This document shows, one piece after another, positions 37,058-44,009 of a stretch of 64,000 bases of DNA. How positions within the stretch are numbered: position 1 is the first letter of the stretch; every line of letters begins with the position of its first letter. The stretch covers positions 1 through 64,000 of the forward strand of contig JAZNLB010000008.1 of assembly GCA_045578865.1 (NCBI GenBank), written 5' to 3'. Made by a program: the position numbers and the translations under genes. Below the pieces are notes generated by a model. The model worked only from the letters and a program-made list of their open reading frames with translations. It made no database searches and had not been told where the DNA came from. The stretch is from RGIG2041 sp045578865 (GTDB lineage Bacteria > Bacillota > Clostridia > UBA1381 > UMGS1253).

Positions 37058-37345
37058 TGTTAAAGGCTTTGACGAAGAGTGCGTCAAGGATGATTTCTCA
37101 GAGAAGCGGCGTTTGGTGAGAGCCGTCGAAATCTGATTTGAATGTCTGTAGCTTCCGAGCCGAAAGGAAGAAAGCCACAAAGGCAAGTAGAACCTTTCCG
37201 TGTGCACAACGTTATGGTGCAGGAATTGTTGGATTCCGTTGAGTGGTAACGCAAATTTAGCGTTGCAATTTGGGTGGTACCGCGGGTGTAAGCAAAGTTT
37301 AATGCAGCGCTCGTCCCAAGTTCGTCTTGGGACGAGCGATTTTTA
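37058..37345 (+). promoter_or_regulatory. T-box riboswitch, specifier most likely valine
   Basis: The T-box core GGGTGGTACCGCGGG is at 37272-37286. TTGGG (37270-37274) can pair with CCCAA (37315-37319) as antiterminator, and the same CCCAA is the 5' arm of the terminator at 37308-37338, so the two are mutually exclusive. Stem I is recognisable: AGAGAAGCGGCG...GGTGAGAGCCG distal part (about 37100-37126), GATTTC/GAAATC pairing (37092-37097 with 37128-37133) and the loop motif GAA at 37140-37142. By the usual GAA-N-codon spacing the specifier is GTC (37144-37146). GTA (37148-37150), next to the closing helix, is the alternative. Both are valine; CTG (Leu, 37146-37148) is less likely. The UGGU bulge predicts discriminator A, as in tRNA-Val. 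The leader controls an acyl-CoA synthetase and a 2-oxoacid oxidoreductase, not a tRNA synthetase. Confidence 0.9.
37308..37338 (+). terminator. regulated terminator of the T-box
   Basis: A perfect 13-bp stem (37308-37320 with 37326-37338), 5-base loop TTCGT and the tail ATTTTTAT. Its 5' arm overlaps the antiterminator pairing partner of the T-box. Confidence 0.93.
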
Positions 37346-37370
37346 TATCTCGGTACTTAGGAGGCAAATC

Positions 37371-39677
37371 ATGAAACAAATCACCGGACTCGATTTTAAA
37401 ATCAAGGAAATGGCCGGCCGTATTCGCGAACTCAGAGAAATTGTAGGTTTAAGTGTTGAGGATATGGCCATAAAAACCGACATAACGGTCGAGGAGTATT
37501 TGCAATGCGAAAATGGTGAAAGCGATTTAAACTTTGCGTTTATTTATCGTTGTGCGCTTGCATTTAATGTCGATGTAACTGATATCATCGAAGGCTCCAG
37601 CCCGAAACTGAAGTCTTACACGGTTACGCGCGCAGGCGCTGGTCAGAAAATAGAACAAGCGCACGGCATGGTATATTACAATCTGGCATCTGCGTTTAAA
37701 AATCGCATTGCCGAGCCGCTGTATGTGAAAAGCGAGTATGACCCTGAGGCAGAAAGAAGAGACATTGAACTGACAACGCACAATGGTCAGGAATGTGATA
37801 TTATCATACAAGGTCATTTGAAAGTACAGGTTGGCAGCCATAGCGTTGTCCTTGGCCCAGGGGATAGTATTTATTACGATTCTTCCACGCCGCACGGTAT
37901 GATTGCTGTCGATGGTCAGGATTGTTTGTTTTATGCGATTGTATTAAATCCGACCGGCGAACCGATTCCGGAACTTCAACCGCAAAAGTTACCGGAGACA
38001 CATAAAAAATCCGCCTCGATGGAAAATCCGGAAATCCGCCAGGCAAAGCGTGTATACAACAAGTATATTGATGTAGTGAAAAACGATGCCGGTACGCCGA
38101 CCTCCATCACATTTAAAAACACGGAGAATTTCAACTTCGCTTTTGATGTGGTGGATGAACTCGCAAAAACGAAACCGGATAAACTGGCGATGTTACACAT
38201 CGACATAAACAAGACGGAGCGCAGATTTACCTTTGCCGATATCAGCAAAGCATCCAATCGCTGTGCAAACTACTTTAAATCCATTGGCATCAAAAAAGGC
38301 GATACCGTAATGTTGGTGTTAAAGAGACACTACCAGTTCTGGTTTGCCATGATTGGCTTAAACAAACTCGGTGCGATTGCGATTCCGGCGACAAATCAGT
38401 TGCAGGAGCATGACTTTGAGTATCGTTTTAATGCGGCGGACATTAAGACAATTTTGTGTACTGCGGACGGCGATACGGCGAACCAAGTCGATTTGGTTGC
38501 CCCGAAATGTCCGCAACTTGTAAATAAGATTATAGTAGGCGGCAAAAGAGACGGCTGGAGAGATTTTGACGAAGAATTTATGATGTACAGTACGCACTTT
38601 GAGCGTACGGATGAGTCCCCGTGCGGTGATGATTTGCTTTTAATGTTCTTTACCTCCGGTACTTCAGGCTATCCTAAAATTGCAGCGCACAATCATAAAT
38701 ATCCGCTCGGCCATTTTCATACAGCTAAATATTGGCATTGTGTAAATCCGAATGGTTTACATTTTACCATTTCAGATACGGGTTGGGCAAAATCCATGTG
38801 GGGTAAACTTTACGGTCAATGGCTTTGCGAAGCAGCAACATTTGTTTATGATTTTGACCGTTTTGATGCAGCGGAAATTCTGCCGATGTTTGCTAAATAT
38901 AAAATTACAACATTCTGTGCACCGCCGACAATGTTGCGTATGCTGATAAAACAGGATATTTCTAAGTATGATTTGTCATCCGTTGAGCATATGACAACCG
39001 CGGGCGAGGCGCTCAATCCTGAAGTGTATCGTCAATTTGAAAAGGTTACAGGCTTGCAGATTTTGGAAGGATTCGGTCAGAGTGAAAGCACGATGATTAT
39101 TGGTAACCTGTACGGCGCTGAACATAAAATCGGCTCTATGGGCAAGCCGAGTCCTACCTATGATGTGATGCTGATGGGGCCGGATGGCAATGAAGTTGCA
39201 GTCGGCGAAACCGGCGAAATTGTTATTCGCATTGCGGATGGTATGCCTTGCGGTCTTTTTACCGGCTACTACAAAGACGAGGAAAAGACGCGTGAGGTTA
39301 TGTATGATGGTTACTATCATACCGGCGATACGGCTTGGAAGGATGAGGACGGTTTTTACTGGTTTGTCGGTCGCGTAGATGATGTAATCAAATCATCCGG
39401 CTATCGTATCGGACCTTTTGAAATCGAAAGTGTTATCATGGAACTTCCGTATGTGCTCGAATGCGGTGTATCCGCAGAGCCGGACGAGGTGAGAGGTCAG
39501 GTAGTTAAAGCAAGCATCGTGCTCGTTAAAGGTACCGAACCTACGGAAGACCTTAAAAAAGAAATTCAGACATATGTAAAAGAGAAAACCGCACCGTATA
39601 AATATCCTAGAATCGTCGTATTCAGAGATAGTTTACCCAAGACGGTCAGCGGTAAGATTCAAAGAAACAAACTTTAA
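37371..39677 (+). CDS. XRE-cupin-acyl-CoA synthetase fusion (AMP-forming)
   Basis: A 768-residue fusion. Residues about 15-72 are an XRE-type helix-turn-helix (RIRELREIVGLSVEDMA), about 120-192 a cupin (GPGDSIYYDSSTPHG), the usual layout of a small-ligand-sensing regulator. Residues about 225-768 are a full ANL-family acyl-CoA synthetase: TSGTSGYPK (P-loop), EGFGQSE (A5), YHTGDTAWKDEDGFY with GRVDDVIKSSGYRIG (A7-A8), and the catalytic Lys 762 in SGKIQRNKL. All catalytic motifs are present. The substrate is a carboxylic acid; from the neighbouring VOR subunits I infer a branched short-chain acid such as isobutyrate, or an aryl acid. ATG 37371 has AGGAGG 7 bases upstream; the frame open back to 37200 lies in the T-box leader. 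First gene of the T-box operon. Confidence 0.88.
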   Translation: MKQITGLDFKIKEMAGRIRELREIVGLSVEDMAIKTDITVEEYLQCENGESDLNFAFIYRCALAFNVDVTDIIEGSSPKLKSYTVTRAGAGQKIEQAHGMVYYNLASAFKNRIAEPLYVKSEYDPEAERRDIELTTHNGQECDIIIQGHLKVQVGSHSVVLGPGDSIYYDSSTPHGMIAVDGQDCLFYAIVLNPTGEPIPELQPQKLPETHKKSASMENPEIRQAKRVYNKYIDVVKNDAGTPTSITFKNTENFNFAFDVVDELAKTKPDKLAMLHIDINKTERRFTFADISKASNRCANYFKSIGIKKGDTVMLVLKRHYQFWFAMIGLNKLGAIAIPATNQLQEHDFEYRFNAADIKTILCTADGDTANQVDLVAPKCPQLVNKIIVGGKRDGWRDFDEEFMMYSTHFERTDESPCGDDLLLMFFTSGTSGYPKIAAHNHKYPLGHFHTAKYWHCVNPNGLHFTISDTGWAKSMWGKLYGQWLCEAATFVYDFDRFDAAEILPMFAKYKITTFCAPPTMLRMLIKQDISKYDLSSVEHMTTAGEALNPEVYRQFEKVTGLQILEGFGQSESTMIIGNLYGAEHKIGSMGKPSPTYDVMLMGPDGNEVAVGETGEIVIRIADGMPCGLFTGYYKDEEKTREVMYDGYYHTGDTAWKDEDGFYWFVGRVDDVIKSSGYRIGPFEIESVIMELPYVLECGVSAEPDEVRGQVVKASIVLVKGTEPTEDLKKEIQTYVKEKTAPYKYPRIVVFRDSLPKTVSGKIQRNKL

Positions 39678-39778
39678 TTCAAAACTCAAGTATTTGCGAG
39701 TATTTTAACACAGCAGCGGCGAAAAATTCCGACAAAAACGGAGCGAATACTAACGCATCGGCTTAAAGGAGGCTGCAT

Positions 39779-40441
39779 ATGGAATTCAAGCGTGTTCTTC
39801 TTTTATCCGGACATTACGGCAGCGGAAAAACCAATATTGCCGTAAATCTGGCTTTGGATTTAAAACGAAAAGGCGATGATGTGCTGATTGCAGATATTGA
39901 CATTGTCAATCCTTATTTTCGCACAAAAGACAGCCAAGCGGATTTAGCGAGCGAGGGGATTGAACTGATTTGCTCGCCGTATGCCAACTCAAATGTTGAC
40001 ATTCCTGCTTTACCGCAGGAGATGTACAGAATCGTCGAAAAACGCGATACTTTTGCAGTTGTGGACATCGGTGGAGATGACCGCGGTGCGCTTGCGCTTG
40101 GCCGAATTGCCGATGATATCAAGGCAGAAAACAACTATGAAATGTTTTTAGTTGTCAATGTTTACAGACCGCTTACGGCGAATTTAGAGGATATGCTTGA
40201 AGTTGTGCGCGAAATTGAGTCGGCTTCTAAGATTCCTTTTACGGCAATTATCAACAATTCAAATCTGGGCGAGGAAACAACACCGCAGATGGTGCTTGAT
40301 TCTATCCCGTTAGTCAATAAGATTGCATCTGCTTGCAACTTACCGATTAAAATGACGACGGTTAAGTCCTCTATTTATGAGGAGTTGCAAGGCAAAATTG
40401 ATAATCTGTTTGCAATGGATTTACAAGATAAAATTTTTTAA
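39779..40441 (+). CDS. MinD/ParA-like P-loop ATPase in the VOR operon
   Basis: A 220-residue P-loop protein of the SIMIBI (MinD/ParA/CobQ-like) class. It has the deviant Walker A GHYGSGKTNIAVNLA (about 10-24), a DIDIVNPYFR switch I region and VVDIGGDDRGALALGR as switch II. No DNA-binding or membrane-targeting domain is visible. It lies 101 bases after the synthetase and 30 before the ferredoxin subunit, all on one strand, without a terminator, so it belongs to the T-box operon. A role in cofactor or Fe-S cluster insertion, as for Mrp/NifH-type maturation ATPases, is a guess from context; it lacks the CxxC of Mrp. Confidence 0.7.
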   Translation: MEFKRVLLLSGHYGSGKTNIAVNLALDLKRKGDDVLIADIDIVNPYFRTKDSQADLASEGIELICSPYANSNVDIPALPQEMYRIVEKRDTFAVVDIGGDDRGALALGRIADDIKAENNYEMFLVVNVYRPLTANLEDMLEVVREIESASKIPFTAIINNSNLGEETTPQMVLDSIPLVNKIASACNLPIKMTTVKSSIYEELQGKIDNLFAMDLQDKIF

Positions 40442-40471
40442 TAATCTAAGAATATGAGGGGGTAACTTAAA

Positions 40472-40678
40472 ATGGCAAAATTAAGTTTTAGAACTGACCT
40501 TTGCAAGGGCTGTGGTTTGTGTGTAAATGCGTGCCCGAAGCAAGTTTTGGCGCTTTCAAAAGACAAAATCAACGCAAAAGGTCATCATCCGGTAGAAGCA
40601 ATAAATATGGACGCTTGTGTAGGTTGTGCATCTTGTGCAATTATGTGTCCGGATTGTATCATAACAGTTGAAAGGTGA
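40472..40678 (+). CDS. 2-oxoacid:ferredoxin oxidoreductase, 2[4Fe-4S] delta subunit
   Basis: A 68-residue ferredoxin-type subunit. Two cluster motifs are clear: CKGCGLCVNACP (residues 11-22) and CVGCASCAIMCP (about 49-60), giving two [4Fe-4S] clusters that pass electrons between the TPP centre and external ferredoxin. A strong GAGGGGG site precedes the ATG. It is directly followed by the alpha subunit, with the stop next to the ribosome site. The separate small subunit is typical of four-subunit KOR/VOR enzymes. Confidence 0.92.
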   Translation: MAKLSFRTDLCKGCGLCVNACPKQVLALSKDKINAKGHHPVEAINMDACVGCASCAIMCPDCIITVER

Positions 40679-40687
40679 GTGAAAAAT

Positions 40688-41755
40688 ATGGCAGAAAAAG
40701 CATTGATGAAAGGTAATGAAGCGATTGCAGAGGCTGCTATTATGGCCGGTTGCCGTTTCTATTTCGGTTATCCGATTACACCGCAGACAGAAATTGCGGC
40801 TTATATGGCAAAGAGAATGCCAAAAATTGGCGGTACATTTTTACAGGCGGAAAGCGAAGTTGCCGCAATTAACATGGTATACGGCGTTTCTTCGACAGGT
40901 ATGCGTGTTATGACATCTTCTTTCAGCCCCGGTATTTCTTTGAAAGCAGAAGGTCTTTCGTACCTTGCAGGTTCGGATTTGCCGGCGTTGATTGTAAATG
41001 TACAACGCGGTGGTCCGGGTCTTGGCGGCATTCAGCCGTCTCAGTCCGACTATTTTCAGGCTACACGCGGTTGCGGGCACGGTGACTATCACATGATCGT
41101 TTTGGCACCTGCATCTGTACAGGAAATGGCAGATATGACGGTTAAGGGCTTCGATTTGGCGGACAAATACCGCGTTACAAGCATGATATTGGCCGATGGT
41201 ACAATGGGACAGATGATGGAGCCAGTGTCTTTGGACATTCAGCCGTCTGCTCCGATTGATAAGCCGTGGGCAGTTACTGGTACCAAAAAGGCAAGAAAGC
41301 ATAATATTATCAATTCTTTGTCCTTGGTTCCAGAAGAACTTGAACAACTCAACATCGCAAGATTTGAGCGCTATAAGCAAATTGAAGAAAACGAAGTTAT
41401 GTATGAAGAGTACATGATGGAGGATGCTGAATATTGCATCGTGGCGTTTGGTATTGCAGCGCGTGTTTCTAAAAACGCAATCGTTGAAGCCAGAAAGCAG
41501 GGCATTAAAGTCGGTTTGATTCGCCCGATTACGCTTTGGCCGTTCCCGAAAAAGCCGCTTTTGGCTGCAGCTGACAAGGTAAAATCCTTTATTTCTGTTG
41601 AACTTTCCATGGGACAGATGATTGAGGATGTTCAAATTGCAACACAGTTTAAAAAGCCTGTACACCTTTGTAATAGAGTCGGTGGTATGATTGTAACACC
41701 CGAACAGGTACTGGCTAAAATCAAAGAAGTTAGTGAAAACGGAGGTGCTAAATAA
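40688..41755 (+). CDS. vorB: 2-oxoacid:ferredoxin oxidoreductase alpha subunit, VorB type
   Basis: The 355-residue alpha subunit carries the pyrimidine-binding and central domains: GNEAIAEAAIMAGCRFYFGYPITPQTE at the N-terminus, EAESEVAAINMVYG-like core (QAESEVAA), TSSFSPGISLKAEG, and GGPGLGGIQPSQSDYFQATRG, a stretch I associate with the VorB group named for 3-methyl-2-oxobutanoate (2-oxoisovalerate). The enzyme interconverts a 2-oxoacid plus CoA with acyl-CoA, CO2 and reduced ferredoxin. ATG 40688 follows AAAGGTGAG; GTG 40679 is within that site. The beta subunit overlaps by one base. Substrate range (2-oxoisovalerate, other branched or 2-oxoglutarate) cannot be fixed from sequence alone. Confidence 0.88.
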   Translation: MAEKALMKGNEAIAEAAIMAGCRFYFGYPITPQTEIAAYMAKRMPKIGGTFLQAESEVAAINMVYGVSSTGMRVMTSSFSPGISLKAEGLSYLAGSDLPALIVNVQRGGPGLGGIQPSQSDYFQATRGCGHGDYHMIVLAPASVQEMADMTVKGFDLADKYRVTSMILADGTMGQMMEPVSLDIQPSAPIDKPWAVTGTKKARKHNIINSLSLVPEELEQLNIARFERYKQIEENEVMYEEYMMEDAEYCIVAFGIAARVSKNAIVEARKQGIKVGLIRPITLWPFPKKPLLAAADKVKSFISVELSMGQMIEDVQIATQFKKPVHLCNRVGGMIVTPEQVLAKIKEVSENGGAK

Positions 41756-42510
41756 TGGTAGTATTTAAGAAACCTGAATCTTTGGCAGATGTGCCTCTGC
41801 ATTATTGCCCGGGTTGTACCCATGGTATTGTGCACCGTTTGGTTGCTGAAGTTATTGATGAATTGGGCATTGAGGTCAAGACAATCGGCGTAGCGCCTGT
41901 TGGTTGTTCCGTTATGGCATACAACTATTTTAATTGTGATATGGTTGAAGCATCTCACGGTCGTGCACCGGCAGTTGCTACGGGTTTAAAGCGTGCAAAT
42001 CCGGAAGATCATGTCGTATTTACCTATCAAGGTGACGGCGACCTTGCATCCATCGGTATGGCTGAAACTGTACACTCTGCAGCAAGAAATGAAAACATCA
42101 CTATTATCTTCATCAACAACGCAATTTACGGCATGACCGGCGGCCAGATGGCACCGACATCCCTACCGGGTCAGGTGACACAAACTTCTCCGTACGGCCG
42201 TGATGTAAAAGCATGCGGTTTTCCGGTGAAAGTATGCGAAATGCTTTCCGAGCTTGAAGGTCCGGAGTATTTAGAGCGCGTAGCCGTAAACAATGTTGCT
42301 AATGTAAGAAAAGCAAAAAAGGCGATTAAAAAGGCTTTTGAAAATCAGTTAAATAACAAGGGATTTTCTTTGATAGAAGTTATCTCTACTTGTCCGACCA
42401 ACTGGGGTATGACTCCGCAAAAGGCATTGGAATGGGTGGACGAAAAAATGATTCCGTATTATCCGCTTGGCGTTTATAAAGACAGAAGCGCACAAAGCGA
42501 AGACAAATAA
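41755..42510 (+). CDS. 2-oxoacid:ferredoxin oxidoreductase beta subunit (TPP-binding)
   Basis: The 251-residue subunit binds thiamine diphosphate. It has HYCPGCTHGIVHRL (residues about 17-30), GVAPVGCSV, a SHGRAPAVATGLKRANP stretch, and the TPP/Mg motif GDGDLASIG...NNAIYGMTGGQMAPTS. It starts within the stop codon of the alpha gene (TAATG) behind GGAGG. Together with the alpha, gamma and delta genes it forms a complete four-subunit enzyme. Confidence 0.93.
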   Translation: MVVFKKPESLADVPLHYCPGCTHGIVHRLVAEVIDELGIEVKTIGVAPVGCSVMAYNYFNCDMVEASHGRAPAVATGLKRANPEDHVVFTYQGDGDLASIGMAETVHSAARNENITIIFINNAIYGMTGGQMAPTSLPGQVTQTSPYGRDVKACGFPVKVCEMLSELEGPEYLERVAVNNVANVRKAKKAIKKAFENQLNNKGFSLIEVISTCPTNWGMTPQKALEWVDEKMIPYYPLGVYKDRSAQSEDK

Positions 42511-42527
42511 AGGGGAGGGAGCATGCT

Positions 42528-43061
42528 ATGAGTACAACACAGATTTTAATTGCCGGTTTTGGCGGCCAGGGTATTTTGTTCTCGGGTAAATTTTTAGCGT
42601 ACAAAGGCCTTATGGAAGATAAAAATGTAAGTTGGCTTCCGTCCTACGGTCCGGAAATGCGCGGCGGTACTGCAAGCTGCAGCGTCATCATCAGCGATAT
42701 GCCGGTTGGCTCGCCGATTGTATCCGCTCCGGATGTCCTGGTGGCTATGAATCTGCCGTCTTTGGATAAATATGAAGACAGCGTTGTGTCGGGCGGAACG
42801 ATTTTTGTTGAATCATCGCTCATAGGACGCAAGGTAAAACGCACAGATGTCAATGTTGTATATATTCCGGCAACCAAACTTGCGGCGGAAAACAAAATTG
42901 ATACTTTGGCAAACATGATTATGACGGGCAAACTTTTGGATACGCTCGGTATGTATGACGAGACTTCTGTAAGAGCAGCGCTCGGCAAGGTTGTATCTGC
43001 AAAACGCGCGGATATGCTTGAAGTAAATGTAAGTGCGCTTGAACTTGGCAAAAACTTTTAA
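42528..43061 (+). CDS. 2-oxoacid:ferredoxin oxidoreductase gamma subunit
   Basis: The 177-residue gamma subunit has the family pattern IAGFGGQGILFSGK (about 9-22), the SYGPEMRGGTASCSVIIS block and a DVLVAMNLPSLDKY stretch. It completes the oxidoreductase. The ribosome site GGGGAGGGAG lies upstream of ATG 42528, and it is 17 bases after the beta subunit. Confidence 0.93.
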   Translation: MSTTQILIAGFGGQGILFSGKFLAYKGLMEDKNVSWLPSYGPEMRGGTASCSVIISDMPVGSPIVSAPDVLVAMNLPSLDKYEDSVVSGGTIFVESSLIGRKVKRTDVNVVYIPATKLAAENKIDTLANMIMTGKLLDTLGMYDETSVRAALGKVVSAKRADMLEVNVSALELGKNF

Positions 43062-43078
43062 TCGGATTTGTGATTGAT

Positions 43079-43882
43079 ATGAACAAACACTATATTATTG
43101 ATGCACATTGTCATATATATCCCGAAAAAATTGCAGCCAAAGCAACTGCACACACGGATGCTTTTTATGGCGTAAATTCTGCGTATGATGGTTCACTTAA
43201 ACAGCTGCTCGATTTCGGTAAAAAAGCCGGCATCAGTAAATTTATTGTGCAATCGGTTGCGACAACACCGCATCAAGTGCATAGCATCAACAATTATATA
43301 GCGCACGAAATCGAAGAGAATATTGATTTGCTCATTGGTCTTGGCACCATGCATCCGGATAGCGAAGACATCAGTGCAGATGTGGATAGAGTTGCAAACC
43401 TAGGTTTAAAAGGAATTAAAATGCATCCGGATATTCAAGGTTTCGCTTTGGATGATGAACGATGTATGCCTTTTTATGAACGATGTCAAACGCTTGGTTT
43501 GCCGATTTTAATTCACACTGGGGATTATCGGTATGATTACTCCAATCCGGACAGATTGATAAACATTCTTAAAACCTTTCCGAAACTTACCGTTATCGGA
43601 GCGCATTTTGCAGGCTGGTCCGTATGGGATGAAGCGTTAGAAAAGTTGTTACAATTTGACAACTTGTATGTTGATTCCTCCTCAACACTCGGTTTTGCGA
43701 AAGATACAGACAAGTTCAAAAGTCTGTTTTTGGGGTGGGGCGAAGATAGAGTATTGTTTGCATCCGATTATCCTATGTGGTCTGCAGCAGAAGAAATCAA
43801 GGTGTTGGAATCTTTGAACTTTGATGACTGCATGTATGAAAAAATTTTTCATAAAAATGCTGAGAAAGTATTTAAGATTTAA
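43079..43882 (+). CDS. amidohydrolase-family TIM-barrel protein
   Basis: A 267-residue metal-dependent hydrolase of the amidohydrolase 2 (COG2159-like) type, which includes decarboxylases and hydrolases. Metal and active-site motifs are DAHCHIYPE (7-15), GIKMHPDIQGF, LIHTGDYRYD, GAHFAGWSVWDEA and FASDYPMW. The substrate is unknown. It is the last gene of the T-box operon, 17 bases after the gamma subunit, and is followed by a terminator. The start is uncertain: ATG 43079 and an in-frame GTG 43070 both lack a strong ribosome site. Confidence 0.78.
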   Translation: MNKHYIIDAHCHIYPEKIAAKATAHTDAFYGVNSAYDGSLKQLLDFGKKAGISKFIVQSVATTPHQVHSINNYIAHEIEENIDLLIGLGTMHPDSEDISADVDRVANLGLKGIKMHPDIQGFALDDERCMPFYERCQTLGLPILIHTGDYRYDYSNPDRLINILKTFPKLTVIGAHFAGWSVWDEALEKLLQFDNLYVDSSSTLGFAKDTDKFKSLFLGWGEDRVLFASDYPMWSAAEEIKVLESLNFDDCMYEKIFHKNAEKVFKI

Positions 43883-43885
43883 TTT

Positions 43886-43915
43886 AAAAAAGCGAAGGAG
43901 AACCTTTGCTTTTTT
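43886..43915 (+). terminator. terminator of the T-box operon
   Basis: A 13-bp stem (43886-43898 with 43903-43915, one wobble), AGAA loop and T-run. Confidence 0.85.
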
Positions 43916-43928
43916 TCGTTGTACAGGA

Positions 43929-43957
43929 TTGTTATTTTTGAATTTTTGTGGTAAAAT
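43929..43957 (+). promoter_or_regulatory. promoter of polA
   Basis: TTGTTA (43929-43934) and TAAAAT (43952-43957), 17-base spacing. Confidence 0.55.
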
Positions 43958-44009
43958 GATAAATGTAATAAATCGTAAATTCCAGTGTTTACAATAAGGA
44001 GTAAATCTT

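Noticed and set aside
37200..37370. A 57-codon N-terminal extension of the acyl-CoA synthetase fusion
   Set aside because: The extension lies inside the T-box leader and terminator. The AGGAGG site directly serves ATG 37371.
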